Positions 11,456 through 24,156 of a stretch of DNA of 64,000 bases are shown in pieces. The stretch spans positions 759,147,301 to 759,211,300 of the forward strand of contig CM048755.1 in NCBI GenBank assembly GCA_026315105.1, read 5' to 3'. Position 1 is the stretch's first letter; the number at the start of each line of letters is the position of its first letter. The DNA is from Locusta migratoria. Its lineage: Eukaryota > Arthropoda > Insecta > Orthoptera > Acrididae. The notes below the pieces were generated by a model. It was not told where the DNA came from, did no database searches, and worked only from the letters and a program-made list of their open reading frames with translations. Position numbers and translations under genes: made by a program.

Positions 11456-13060
11456 GAGCTTGCTTGGGACTGTGTTAAAATCGTAAGAGTACCCATTCTC
11501 TGATCTCTTTGCCTACATCTTTTTATTTTCCTATATTTCCACCATTTGTGAAATTGTTTTTTGGAACTAATCTCTAATATTTTCCAAAAACTATTAAATA
11601 ACTCATTATTCTTTTACTTCTGACCTAATGTTTTCAGACACATTCTGTTAATCCAATCAAGTAAATTTGTTTCTTCAGTTGCACTTAATGTATTACATTG
11701 CAGGTTTACATTTTCAGTATTACTTTTTAAACATAATAAAGACTGATCATCAACATTTGCCCTACATTTAACATATTCGTTTTCAATACATCATTGACAA
11801 CATTTTCTTTAATCTCGGCATACTCATTTTCAATGCACTGCTCTCTGTAAAACTTACTGAATGCTTCATCAGTACTATCAACATAAACTTTATCATCCAC
11901 AACATCAAAAATATTATTTGATTGACTATTTTTCATACAATGCCTCTATCCAGATATTGTTATCTATATTCCCTAAATCCACCTCACAACAGAATCTCCC
12001 ATTTAATAATAAAAAGTATTGTCTCGTTCAGGTGTGCATTCATTTTCCAACCTACAATCGTCAATTTCATGTACAAGAATATTAATACATTTAGATATAC
12101 ACTTATTTTCCAACTTACAGAAGTCAGTTTCAGGTATGTTGTCCTTAAGTTTTTTGAATGGCACAGAAAGATTTCTTTTCACAGGTTTGATTTTTAAATC
12201 ATCAGACATTCCATCTACAAAATTATGTTTGCAGTGTTAAATAAAATCTATAGGATGTAAGTCATTATTTGGAAAACTTCTAACAGGAATATTGGACCAC
12301 ATGCCAATACTGGAAATCATATATTAAAAGTATAAACTTGTCTGATAAATGTACATTGTTCATACCCTCAGTCACACTTTTTTCTGTTATTCTTTTGTAA
12401 ACTGTACTTATTTCTGATTCTACAAGTTCAAAATTTTGTTTTACTTTTCCTTTTCTCTGTTGTTTTGTTCTCCAACTGACTCTACATTCTTTCCCAATAT
12501 CTGCTGAATATTTGTCTTTTAAATATATTCTTCACATAACTGTCCATTTCATATGTTAAATTAGTATTCCTACCTACACTTTCTTTTACTTTTTGCATTT
12601 TAATATCAGTAACTTCACAAGTTATTTTTTAATGTTTTATCCTGAACTTCTTTTAATTTATTGATTAGCTCCTGTTCAACAACCTGTTGTGCACTAAACT
12701 ATTTAATTAAAGATTTCCCCATTTTTTAAATTATTATTATTATTATTATTATAGTCTGAAGCATGTCTACTGTCTAAAGTGTCTTTGTTATTTTTGAAAT
12801 CACATTCTTCTTTCCTCCATACCATTGTCCTCAAAATTCTGTTATCCATATTAAAAAACAAGGTACTCAAGTATCTGAAAGTAAAAATAGTCGTCAACAC
12901 CAGTCCCAAAATGGAAGTATTTCACTTATTGTCCTTTATCTTCTCATCCAATTTTGGTTGTCAATAGACAGTCTTCCATGAACAATTTCAAGTTTGTGAA
13001 TTCTGATACGTATAAAAGACATCGGCTCCAAAGCTTCACTGAAACATGTCACAAATTTGT
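11456..13060 (-). other. AT-rich intron stretch with gag-like minus-strand fragments
   Basis: Short minus-strand frames at 11727-11936 and 12003-12209 and translated scraps near 12640-12715 (VEQELINKLKEVQDKT) are acidic, lysine-rich and helix-forming. They resemble in style the gag spacer of the Gypsy element at 34-35 kb. They may be a decayed LTR-element gag region, but no motif proves it. A (TAT)n run lies at about 12729-12751. Confidence 0.25.
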
Positions 13061-15008
13061 GGTGTTCACAAAGCGACAGGAGTTTCCCAGCTACAAATGC
13101 ACCGTATGTGATGTATTGGTTACATTATAATGTTATGAAATACGTTATGTCACTTGTCATTACTTCATGTTGTCAGCTTGCCTGCCATTATTATTTAAGC
13201 ATATTTATAATGTTTCCTGGGTTCTTGGACATCAAAGGAACTACAAATGGTGTATTCACTGGTTTTATAATATCAGAATGAGATTATTATATCAAAACTT
13301 TACAGCATGACTTAACTACATAATTTGAGTATCGGAGCATGACTTGATCATGACTCAATTGCATCTATCTGACATGCATATTTCATTCTCGAATGTACCA
13401 GAACAAATTTGTTACAATGTAGTTATTGAATTTCATTACCTGTTGAACATAAATAAATCCAACACAAACAAGAAGTATATTAAATTATTCAGTATAAACA
13501 GAAAGTATTTTTAAAACTGTTTACGTACCAAATCAAAACAGAAATTAGGTGTATATGCAAATTACTGTTTGTTTACAGAACTCAAATTAGATAATTTTGT
13601 AACAAGAACAAAACTTTGAGACAATTATACCATGACAAATTAAGAGGAGCACAAAAAACATAAGGAAATGGTAGTAATGAAATCTGTCGAAAAACATGGA
13701 TAATTGCACAAATTCACAGCTTGCCATTACAAAGTTTTTATCAATAGAAGTAATTTAACAAAATGATCCAGACAACAAAGTTACTGGTATGGCAGAGTAT
13801 TTTCGAATAATATTTTGATAGTCTGTAAATGTAATCGTAGTTGTGCATAGGTAAAGCTTCTGTTACATATGGTATTTGGAAGTTCACTTAACCAAGCAAA
13901 TATTTTTTATTGTTAAATTCATTACAGGGCACATTATTTTTATGGGCGGTAAGATGAATATCGCCGTCAAAGTATAATTATTTTGTATTGTTGTGGGAGA
14001 TCAGATAAATATTACCGTCCAAGGAAGATTATTTGTAGACAACAAATTCATAAAACATAAGTTATTTCCTGAATAGAATATTGAAAAAGTTAAAAAAAAT
14101 TCAATAACAGATCGTAAATAAATCAGGAAACAATTGTAAAATAATTAGGTTTGACACAGGCATTAGCTGTCGGTACAATAAGCCAACAATACTAAGGAGC
14201 AACCCTGCTCTTCCTTTTTGTGTAACAGTAGAATAGGCTACTGCAGTGATTGAATCTAGACACATACTGTAACCTAACTATTACATTGCTTCAATCTGAC
14301 AGAAAGCTGAAGCTCTGCAGACACCCAAAGTTGGGAATACTGGCACTTCTGAACTTGGACATGTACAATGCTCTCTGTTTCTGGACTCAGTTATTCTGGC
14401 TGGGTAATCTTTTTGCTTCTCATAGTATAAGACATGTAACTGAACCTACAATTATAAGCTTGAGTTACACTGAACGTTTTTAAAAATGTTGCATATGATG
14501 AAATCTTTGGTATAAATGATAGAGGGGGGGAACCTCAATGTTAGTCTAAAGCTTTATTGAGATTAAAGTGAATGTCTTTAGTTTTTTTTGGGATTAGTCT
14601 AACATTCTTTCAGAGAAATAAGGTACTGCTTATAGTGTAAAATATATATTAAATATTCTTTAATTTGATATAACATTGCAAACCATCAGAATAAAAATTT
14701 TTCTTATGAAAGGCATCAGGGGGAACACATCACGAGCACTGTGGCAGTGTAAGACAGCTCTGGTGTTAATGGACACAGAGGATGTTGGCCACTGGCTACT
14801 TTAGTTTTCCTGCTTGCTATCTAATGGCCATATCAAAATAGTTTTGTAGGCCACTCAGTGTTTATGGCTTCATTAAAACTGTAACGAGTCTTTTTTGCAA
14901 AGAAGTGTTAACATATTTTTTTTATTTGTTTATGATAATGAAATTCAAAATTGTAACACAAGTGCCTTTTCTTTTTGTTACTTGTATTTTCTTTCTGTTC
15001 TCACACAG
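13061..15008. other. Intron sequence, no gene recognised
   Basis: AT-rich, no coding region recognised. Around 13940-14040 two ~60-bp stretches share AGAT, ATAT/TATT and CCGTC motifs and look like an old tandem duplication. The stretch ends in the acceptor CACACAG at 15002-15008. Confidence 0.45.
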
Positions 15009-15144
15009 AGACCATTGAACTTGGGTGCAGACATTGTTGTATATTCCTTGACCAAATATATGAATGGCCACTCAGATATAATAATGGGAGCTGTGACCAC
15101 AAATAATACAGAAGTGTATGAGAACCTCAAATTCTTGCAAAAAT
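15009..15144 (+). CDS. CTH: Cystathionine gamma-lyase, exon with the PLP lysine
   Basis: This exon of 136 nt continues the enzyme in phase 0 and ends in phase 1 at donor GTTAGT. It reads RPLNLGADIVVYSLTKYMNG and continues HSDIIMG. Lys codon 15054-15056 in SLTKYMNGHSD is the lysine that forms the internal aldimine with pyridoxal phosphate (human Lys212), with the conserved Ser and Thr around it. The split codon AAA T joins CC of the next exon to give Lys-Ser, as expected. All catalytic residues are intact, which argues for a functional gene. Confidence 0.95.
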
Positions 15145-15343
15145 GTTAGTATCACTGGATTCTTTTTTTATACCTTACTATTACTGAAAGCAACTAGGTC
15201 TGAAAGTGTACCTTCTGTGTCAGAAATGTCTTATGCTTTCCTTTCAAAATCTGCTCCAATTTTGAACAGTACTTAACATTTTCAGTTTTGCAAATGAACT
15301 ATTGTTAAAAATTTTCATTCCTAATATATGCTTTCCATTGCAG
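15145..15343 (+). other. Short CTH intron (199 bp)
   Basis: GTTAGT at the donor and CATTGCAG at the acceptor, with a pyrimidine-rich tract before it. It is the only intron of ordinary size here apart from the 540-bp one. Confidence 0.9.
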
Positions 15344-15496
15344 CCATGGGCATTGTTCCTTCTCCATTTGACTGCTATTTAGTGAACAGGAGTTTGAAAA
15401 CGTTGCACGTAAGGATGAGAGAACATATGGCAAACGGCTTGGCAGTTGGAAAATTTTTAGAACGCCATCCTTTAGTTGAAAAGGTTATGCACCCAG
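15344..15496 (+). CDS. CTH: Cystathionine gamma-lyase, exon with active-site entrance segment
   Basis: This 153-nt exon reads (S)MGIVPSPFDCYLVNRSLKTL then HVRMREHMANGLAVGKFLE and VEKVMHPG. The VPSPFDCYL and GLKTL-type segments are conserved in cystathionine gamma-lyases and shape the substrate entrance. It begins by completing a codon from the previous exon and ends one base into a glycine codon at donor GTACAG. That codon is completed by GT at 38062. Joined to its neighbours it keeps the frame with no stop. Confidence 0.93.
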
Positions 15497-16523
15497 GTAC
15501 AGTATATGTATAATATTCATCATTAAGTAGGTAAGAAAGGTTCAAATCAAATAAGAAAAGGCTTTCAATGGAAATTATTGTAATCGTTAACTATAAATGT
15601 AGATAGAAAAGAACATAATGCCAATTTAAAATAAAGGGCATGTGGGAATAATAATAAAAGTCCAGTTTGGAAGCTATTTTGAGGAAATTAAACTTTAGAC
15701 TTGGAGGTCTATTATCAGGTTTCATTTATACTTGATAAACAGGATATATTTAATAAAGCAATCTTTCATCTTGACCTAACAGTAGGTCTTCTTGCAATGC
15801 ATTAAGACAGTGGAAAAAATTAATACAAAAAAAATACAGAATTGCACGATAAAATTATCAAAATCCTTAAAATACCTGAAATGATATTAAAGCATAGGAA
15901 CTATTGGTAGGGCTTTGTTAGAGTGAGAAGTTTGTTCCTCCTAAATTATTCGCCTTTTATGATACACAAGTAAAACTGTAACATGAATTGATACTGGTGT
16001 AAATATGGAAAAATCTAAGTACAGGGTTACAATGTTTGTATTAATATGAAATGCTATCTCACTCATGTTAATTATTGGTTTCACTGACTGATTGAGAACG
16101 GAAATATTGTTGACCTACTGGACCCAAAATTTGCAGATTGTCAGGGATGCCAAGACTTCGTAGGTGATTTTAGTTCTTGAAGTTACAGAGCATCAATGAT
16201 CTTGTAGGTTTCATACCCACCAAAGTATGATCATCGTAGGTAGGTCAGTTTCTCATGATGAAGAATGACAAACTGAGAGTGAGTCCTTAGATTGAAATGA
16301 CATTTCTTCTTGTACCTTTTACTCCAATTTTCCCCACTGAAGGAAAAGTCTTCCTTATAGTCCACTACAAAAAAGGGTTTTTGGAAGTGTTCTTGAAGTT
16401 TCAATTACTAACCATTTGGCATTTCATATATTGCCTTTTTATTTACTAGGCATTTTATTTTTGTTACATTTAGGATAGGAATGAACCTTTACTGGAAAAC
16501 TTCCATGGAAGCGGTCAAATAGG
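15497..16523. other. Start of a ~22.6 kb CTH intron, no gene recognised
   Basis: Begins GTACAG. AT-rich intronic DNA. No coding region or repeat boundary is recognised before the TIR element at 16524. Confidence 0.5.
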
Positions 16524-18122
16524 GTGTCCAGCAAACCTTGAAATCTTGAAAACCGGGGGGAGGGGGGAATTTTCAAAATCAGGAAAAACCCTTGAATTGT
16601 ACTAAAGAACCTTGCATTTTTGATATTACCTCCAATTTCATGTACAGTGAACCCCCACTTTTATGTTCCCGGGTTTTAGGTTTTCCCGCCTTTTACACAA
16701 TTTTTTTGTCGGTTCACAATTTTAATTCACCTTGGCTTTTGTGTTAAGATATTAACATTTTTCTGTGATTTATGTTTCATGAAACTATGTTCAAGAAGTA
16801 AAAAAAAAAAAAACTTACCTAATTGACATAAATTGAAGCTGATATGATTTTTGCCTTCAAGTTGTGTTTACAACATTATGCAGTAAAGTTGTTTGACATT
16901 TCTCACGTTTACTGGAATGCGTAGTTCACATTTTGTTGCCTATAGTTTGCATTAAGTTGCCATATGGTGCACAACTGTAATTTACGATCGCTCCCATCAG
17001 CCTTCACACCTACTGGTTATTCAAATGATGCTTTCCGCACTAATTATGATGAGTTTCGAGAATGAATTTATTCTCATTGAAGGGACAAAGTATGTTATAA
17101 CCTCAAAGAGACAGTACAGTCCAAGAGGCGAAATTCTCAAAAATCACTATCTAAAGTTTGGGGGGGGGGGGATACGAAGCATGAAAAATTCGCTACTGGT
17201 GCAGTGTTTCATTATTTAAAAGATGAATGACACTGATGCAGACTTCTCGAAAACATTATGATGAATAAAATTATGTCAAATGTTTCCTATGAAGTTACCA
17301 GTTTGTTACACTTTGAAATTCAGATAATGTTTCCTACATAATAAAAATCAGGGCCTGCCTAGTATTGTGAGGTCTATTACTTTATATATCATATAAAAAC
17401 TACGAATATGCAAGTGCAATCCTATAAGCAAATTTTAGCGTTAAAAAAAGTAATTTTCCGTATTTTACACCACTTTTTAAAATCCCATAAAACATGTTAA
17501 ATCGGGGTCCCACTGTATTTGTATTTCACACTTGTGCTGGTAGTTTATTGATTTGAATATCATGTCGTAGCATATCAATAACATAGCAAATTGATCTATT
17601 ACAGTCAAGTTTTACGCACATGAGAAAGGAATATGGCAAGTGAAGAACTTCTAAGACGACACATAATGTTAATTAGAACGAATTTGCCCAAAACATGAGC
17701 AGGGTTGTATCTAGGGTATGCGATCCCCCTGAGTAGTAATTTTTTACTCCCTCCCACCCCCACCCCCCTCCACCCGACATCTGGGATCCACACAGATGTC
17801 TCAAAAAAATTTTAAAAAATAAATAATATATGATGATACCAATGATTGTGTGTTAAGGAATGCAATTGTGGATCTTCGTGTATATTTTGGATCACTCACA
17901 GGTTCTTCGTGTATAAAAAATGCTTTCTTTCAAATGCACTCACATATTTAGCACTTTTGATTTATAAGCAGTGAAACATATGTAGAAAAACTGTTAAAGA
18001 GTAATAATTGTTTGTACCTTTTATGTCAAGTTAATAAAAGGTAAAACCTGGGGAAAAAATGGTTATTCCTTGGAAAACCTGGAAAAAAACCTTGAATTTA
18101 AAAATTACTTATTGCTGGACAC
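16524..18122. mobile_element. TIR element ending GTGTCCAGCAA, host of a nested MITE
   Basis: The sequence starts GTGTCCAGCAA (16524-16534) and ends with its perfect reverse complement TTGCTGGACAC (18112-18122). Both flanks continue inward with AAACC, TTGAA and GGAAAA motifs arranged in mirror image. No transposase is visible. Between the two ends a separate TA-flanked element (16645-17515) is inserted. Without it, the outer element would be about 730 bp, a plausible non-autonomous DNA transposon. The superfamily is unassigned. Confidence 0.5.
16645..17515. mobile_element. Pogo/Tigger-type MITE, TA target duplication
   Basis: Left end TA|CAGTGAACCCCCAC, right end GGGGTCCCACTG|TA. The ends are imperfect inverted repeats beginning CAGTG with TA on both sides (16643-16644 and 17516-17517), as in pogo-type Tc1/mariner elements. 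The interior resembles the sequence starting at 63073 over at least 150 bp (for example TTTACACAATTTTTTT and TTCATG/TGTTCA motifs). No transposase frame remains. A poly-G run lies at 17160-17170. Confidence 0.65.
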
Positions 18123-18424
18123 TGTCAGATCTTCCCTTAATGTGCACCAAGAAATGACAAAAATGAAACATGTAGTTCTTGTTCTGTCCTGAACAAGAAT
18201 CACAAAATTCAGATTTAAAGTGCACATATGGATATGACTTTGGTACAGTAATGCCATAGCATAGAATAAACTTCAGATGAACATTTGTTTAAAATGGTTT
18301 GATCATAGATACAGAACAGACTTTCCAGTAGCAAGGCAATTTGTATTAAATGATAGCTACCAGTTTTTACAAAGAAGCATTTTCAGTTCTTAATAAGATC
18401 CCGTATAGACATCTCGTCGTGATT
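18123..18424. other. Intron sequence between elements
   Basis: AT-rich, no feature recognised. It lies between the TIR element and the 5' region of the long LINE. Confidence 0.5.
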
Positions 18425-19056
18425 GCTGGCTATCTGTGAATCAGCTTGAGTATCCCCCCAGGGGGCCCACAGCTCTTTTGTGGGTACGTGTGTGGCACGC
18501 ATTGGGCCCCGAGCCAAAGCGGCCTTTCTTCTGTCCCAGGCCGCTTCCCACTTTCCCCCCCGGTTTGTGCCTTCGCCCAGAGACGGGTGTTTTTATTAAG
18601 TGAAAGGTTTCTTTTTCTTGGTCCACTTCCTTTCCTGTTCTTTCGCCTTCCCCTCTTGCTCCTCTCTCCTTGTCCTCGACCCAACCCTTTAATCTCTGCC
18701 TCAGTGTTTGAGATTCTCCCTCCTTCATCCCCTTCTTTCCTTCCTCTCTTCTTTCCTCCCTGTGCATGTCTAAAGGTCAACCCACGCTCTGCATAGCCGG
18801 TGATGGGGTAAGGCATAACTCCACACCCCGGGTAGACATGTAGGGCACGTACGTACCCCCCTGTAAAGGCCGGGCCCAGGGAGGGGTGATTACCCGAGCT
18901 GATACCTTCCGAACATGCCGATTGGTCCCTCCGTTCGCTCTCAGGAGGTGTGATCTGAGGTGTGAACAGTCACCTAAGGCGGGTGCGCCCTCAGTGAGGA
19001 GCCCCACAAGGAAGGAGTACGCCATCAGACACCTCCAAATCATTTATAATCTTCAC

Positions 19057-19091
<35 letters not shown>

Positions 19092-19095
19092 AAAC
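18425..19095 (+). mobile_element. 5' untranslated region of the two-ORF LINE
   Basis: A GC-rich block with long C-rich and pyrimidine-rich tracts begins abruptly near 18425 and runs to the ORF1 start. Open frames on both strands here are composition artefacts. It ends in 32 consecutive A residues (19058-19089), seven bases before the ATG. The exact 5' end is not fixed, since no target-site duplication was found. Confidence 0.6.
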
Positions 19096-20435
19096 ATGAC
19101 GAATCTATCAAAGAAAGTCTTGCCTAACATTCCCAAGTTCCTTGTAGTATCTCGTACTGATGATCAGGATTTTTCTTATGTGAATCCTTTACTTATTCAG
19201 AAGGGAGTAGATGTGATCGCAGGTCCCTTGAAGACCTGCTCCAGACAGCGCAATGGGCCCTTGTTGCTTGAAATTGAGAATGCTTTTCAGGCACAGAAAT
19301 TACTCTGGGCTATGCTTGTGCATACTTTCTCTGTGAAAGTGGAGGCTCACCACACCCTCGACTCCTCGGGGGGGGGGGGGGGGGGTTAGTCTTCACAAGA
19401 TCTCTGGATGGGTTATCAGAGGAGGATATACTCAACTATAAGTCCGATCAGAGAGTTAGGGCTGTTCATCGCGTTATGAAGAAAGTTGACAATGATCTCG
19501 TGCCGACTCGTACTGTCTTCTTGACTTGCGACAGGGTTGACCTACCATTTAAGGTGAAAGCGAGCTACAAAATCATTTCTCTTCGCCCGTATATAGCTAA
19601 TCCTACACGCTGCTACCACTTCCAGAGATTTAATCACACTAGTAAATCTTGTCCTAATGCAGCCAAATGTGCAACCTGTGGCAGGGACGCCCCTGAGGGC
19701 GAATGTCCACCTCCATCCCCTCGCTGCATTAATTGCATGGATGACCATGCTGCTTCTTCCCGGGACTGCCCTGTCTATAAAGAAGAATGGATCATCCAGG
19801 AGATTCGCGTCAAGGAAAAGGTTTCAACCTATGCCGCTCGGAAGTTATTAGCGAGTAGGGAGCCCGCTGTACTCCCAGCAGGTACTTACAGCCAGGTCCT
19901 CACATCCTCTCAACCAACTAAGGAGGTAGGCACTCAGACCTGCGATTTAACCTTCTGTGACACTATTGTCAGGTCGGCTAGCCTGAAAATTGTTCGTTCA
20001 ACCTCTCCAATCCCTTCTGCCCGTTCTACAGTGCATTCGTCGACCAGTTCCCATACATCCCGGGCACCTAAATCCGCTGCCCGGAGTTTTAAAAAAGAAC
20101 CCGCTCGTGACGATTTCCTAAAAACTCAGTCTTCTCAAACGTCAACCGCTTCGTCTACTCATCATGCCTCTAAGAAGGCTCACAAAAAGAACAGCCCTCC
20201 CCCCCTTCTTTCCTGCCACGGCGTGACTCTTCAGTTGCGCCATCCAACAGTTGCCGGCCTCGGCCGTCTTCTGTTTCACCGGGATGCTCTGTCACCAGTG
20301 GTGGAAGCTGCCCCTCCTGCTCAACTCTGGAAGATGGCAGACGTGTCGGTTGAACCCATGGAACACGATTCTCTGCCTCTAGATAGTGCTAGCAGTGCTT
20401 CCTCGAAGTTCAGTCCTCAGCGGCCATCGAGGTGA
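19096..20435 (+). pseudogene. LINE ORF1, gag-like protein with zinc knuckles (frameshifted)
   Basis: ORF1 of a non-LTR retrotransposon: an RNA-binding, gag-like nucleocapsid protein. It starts at ATG 19096 (MTNLSKKVLPNIPKFLVV). A run of 18 G residues at 19368-19385 breaks the frame; after it the reading continues as LDGLSEEDILNYKSD and on through the 19476-20435 frame. Three Cys/His clusters follow at about 19608-19770: CYHFQRFNHTSKSC, CATCGRDAPEGEC and CINCMDDHAASSRDC. In the first the second cysteine is replaced by Phe. The C-terminus is Ser/Thr/Pro-rich. The protein ends about 40 bases before ORF2. Gag-like ORF1s with three CCHC knuckles are typical of Jockey- and I-group LINEs. Confidence 0.8.
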
Positions 20436-20478
20436 CCACCTTGCTTGTTCCTTCTTTTTTCTCTCATTTTTTATCATG

Positions 20479-23400
20479 ATGGTCCTTCAATGGAATATTC
20501 GCGGCATTCGTTCCAATCGGGAGGAATTAAAACTACTCCTTTGATTGCACTGCACGCTTCTAGTCTGTCTTCCAAGAAACTAAGTTACGTCCATGTGATC
20601 ATGCAGGCTTCCCCCACTACACCTCTGTGCGTTTCGACCTGCCACTTGTGAAAGGTACTCCAGCCCATGAAGGGGTTCTGATGCTCATTCGGGACGACGT
20701 GTATTACCATTCCATCTTATTGCATACTCACCTACAGGCAGTTACCGTCCGCATCACTCTCTCCACCTTTTCCCTCTGTAATATCTATTCGCCATCGTCA
20801 TCTACCCTTACTAGAGCAGATGTGCTACACCTCGTTGACCAACTCCCTTCACCTTTCATGTTGGTAGGCGACTTCAATGCCCACCACCCCCTATGGGGTT
20901 CTCCAGCACCTTGCCCCAGAGGCTCCCTTCTAGCAGACCTCTTTAACCATCTTAATCTTGTCTGCCTCAATGCCGGTGCACCGACATTCCTTTCCAACAC
21001 AACCCACACTTATTCCCACTTAGACCTCGCGATATGCAGTCCTCAGCTTGCACGTCGTTTTCGAGTGGTACGCACTTTGACACGTACTCGAGTGATCATT
21101 TCCCTTGTGTAATCCACTTCCTGCATCATACCCCATCTCCTCGTCCCACCACCTGGAACATCACTAAAGCCAACTTCTTCCATGGATGTTTTTTCACGAT
21201 CAGAATTTTTCCAGCTGTGACAATCAGGTCAAATACTTCACAGAGGTTATTCTCACCGCTGCCAAACATTCCATACCTCGTACATCTTCTGCTCCATGTC
21301 GCGTACCGGTCCTTTGGTGGACTGCAGCCTGCCGTGACACTCTTAGAGCCCGGTGACGTGCTTTACACACTTTCCACCACCACCTGACATTAGAATTGAT
21401 ACAATTCTCCAAACAACTGCGAGTACAATGTCGTCTTGTTATAAAAGACAGCAAAAAAGGTTGATGGACTGCTTTTACCAGTTCTTTTAACCGCTCTACT
21501 TCCTCCTCGGCTGTCTGGGGTGGCCTACGCCGTTTATCTGGCATCAAGGTCCACTCTCTGATTTCTGGCCTGACCGTCAAGAACACAGTCCTTGTGGACC
21601 CCGCTGATGTTTTGAATGCTTTGGGCCGCTCCTTTGTGGAGGTTTCTAGCTCTGCCCATTACCACCCTGCCTTCCTCCCTCGCAAACAGGCAGAGGAGGC
21701 ACGGCCACCTTCTTTCCACGCTTTTAATCGTGAAAGTTATAATTTCTCCTTCACCATGCAGGAGCTAGACCGTGCTCTCGCCCTGTCCCGATCTTCTGTT
21801 CCTGGGCCCGATTCCATCCATATTGAGATGCTGAAGAAACTTTCCCCTACGGGCAAGTGTTTCCTTCTTAGCACCTATAATCGCATATGGACTGAAGGTC
21901 AGGTTCCCACAAGTTGGTGTGAAGCCATTGTTGTCCCCAGTCCCCATCCCCTAACCAGGGAAGGACAAACGTCTTCCTTCCAGTTATCGCCACATTTCTC
22001 TGACAATCTGCATCTGTAAGGTGATGGAACGCACGGTTAACGCTCGGTTGGTCTGGCTCCTCGAATCTCAACGCCTCCTGACTAATACCCAATGTGGTTT
22101 TCATAGACACCGCTCTGCTGCTGATCTCCTCGTCACCTTATCGACCTTCATTATGAATAACTTTTTAAGGAACCGTCAAACAGTACCAGTGTTCTTCGTC
22201 TTAAAGAAGGCTTATGATACCTGTTGGGGGGCAGGCGTTCTCCGCACATTGCACACATGGGGCCTTCGTGGCCGCCTCCCTCTCTTTATTCAAGCATTTT
22301 TGGCGGATCGCAAGTTCCGGGTAGGGGTGGGCTCTGTTTTGTCAGATACCATTCGCCAGGAGAATGGGGTGCCACAGGGCTCCGTCTTGAATGTAGCTCT
22401 GTTTGCCATTGCAATCAATCCGATCGTAGATTGCCTTTCAGCTGATGGTTTCCGGATCCCTTTTCGCAGTTTATTGCAGCGCCCAGTAGACGTGTCACTT
22501 GGAGCGTTGTCTTCGATGCTGTCTTGACCACCTATATTCCTGTAGCAATGCGAACGGCTTCCACTTCTGCACTGAGAAAACGGTGTGTATAAACTTCTGG
22601 AGATACAAGGAATTTCTTCCACCATCTCTATGTCTTGGCCCCGTTGCTCTCCCATTTGTGGAGACAACAAAATTCTTGGGACTAATGTTGGATCGGAAAC
22701 TTTGCTGGTCTCCACACGTGTCCTACCTGGCTGCCCGTTGTGCGCGATCCCTCAATGTTCTTCGTGTCCTCAGTTGCACATCATGGGGAGTGGATCGTAC
22801 CGTCTTGCTTCACCTTTGCCAGGCCATTGCTCAGTCAAAGCTCGACTACGGAAGCTTTGTATACTCTTCTGCACAGCCGTCCCTTCTTCGCCGTCTCAAC
22901 TCCATTCACCATCGGGGATTACGCCTGGCGACCGGTGCATTTTATACCAGCCGTGGTGAAAGTCTTTATGCTGAAGCTGCTGTATTACCCTTGACCTCTC
23001 ACTGTGACATACTCTTGTGTTGGTACACATGTTGACTGCTGTTGATGCCCAACCATCAATCTTACCTATTATTCTTTGATGACTCCCTCGATCGCCAATA
23101 TCGGTTGTCTGCAATAGCCTTGCTTCCACCTGGAGTTCGGTTTCGCCGCCTGCTTCAGCGGCTCGATTTTACCCTTCCTTCCACCTTTCTGTTGAGTGAT
23201 AGCCCATTGCCACCGTGGCATCAGGCCCAGGTTCACGCCCACCTCGAACTTAGTTCGCTCCCCAAGGAGAGTACTCTGGATTTGGTATATCGCTCAAGGC
23301 TTGTCGAACTCCGTTCGCGGTTTGATAATGGCATATTTATCTACACTGAGGGTTCCAAGAGCACTAAATGTGTCGGATCTGCCTTCGTCGTTCGGGACAA

Positions 23401-24013
23401 TCGTTTCCAATACAAGCGCCCTGACTGGTGCTCGAATTTCATGGCTGAGCTTTTTGCCCTCCACCAGGCAGTTTTGTACATCCGCCGTCGGCGCCATCCC
23501 TTTTATGCCATCTGCTCTGACTCCCACGTGGGTGTGCCTGGGAATGAGACTGCCGACATTGCAGCCAAGGCAGCAGCTCATTTGTCTCGCATGGCTACTT
23601 TCTGCGTCCCATCAGATGATATTCAATGGGTTTTTCGCCAGGGTATTGTGCCGTCCTGGCACAGTTCGTGGTTCTCTTTCCACGACAATAATCTGAGAAC
23701 CGTAAAACCGATCCTGACCGCATGGAGGACCACCTCATGCCCCTGTCGGCGAGAGGTCATCCTGGCCCAGTTGTGGATTCGTCACTGCCGATTCAGCCAC
23801 CGTCATCTGCTAACCGCTGACGCTGCACTGCTATGCTCCTGTGGTGAATCGCTGTCGGTGCGACATGTTTTACTGTCTTGTCCTAATTTTAATCATCTCT
23901 GTGTAGCCCTTAATTTGCCGTCTTCTCTGGAGGAACTTTTAGCTGATGACACACGAGCAGCTGCTCGAGTTTTGCGTTTTATCAACATGGCCAATTTATC
24001 AAAGGATATTTAA
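20479..24013 (+). pseudogene. LINE ORF2: endonuclease, reverse transcriptase, RNase H (dead)
   Basis: ORF2 begins MVLQWNIRGIRSNREELK at 20479. The APE-type endonuclease shows IYSP, VGDFNAHHPLWGS (near 20870) and SHLDLAI, with SDHFPCVI after a frameshift. Reverse transcriptase motifs include SVPGPDSIHIEMLKKL (21790-21840), QCGFHRHRSAADLL, NGVPQGSVLN and KFLGLMLDRKL. RNase H reads YTEGSKS near 23341, AELFAL and SDS, then HVGVPGNETAD. A C-terminal Cys/His motif (CSCGE, RHVLLSC) ends the protein. Damage: several frameshifts; Val (GTC 22198-22200) replaces the first catalytic Asp of RT motif A; the FVDD-type motif is deleted near 22460; the RNase H YTDG Asp is Glu; and about 60 residues are missing after SDS. 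RNase H plus the gag type point to the Jockey/I group. Confidence 0.85.
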
Positions 24014-24156
24014 CCCTTCTATTTGTTTTTTTATCCTTCTGTTTTAGCTTTCTCTTGATACTCTCCTTTCTGGCAGTTATACATTTTTTTTTAGATCTAG
24101 TGAATCTCTGTTCCGATCTAGTTGCTAATGACCTGAAAAGTTGTGTGCCCTAAAAC

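Noticed and set aside
18430..18816. Long overlapping frames on both strands
   Set aside because: They lie in the C/T-rich 5' untranslated region of the LINE and have low-complexity composition; no family resemblance.
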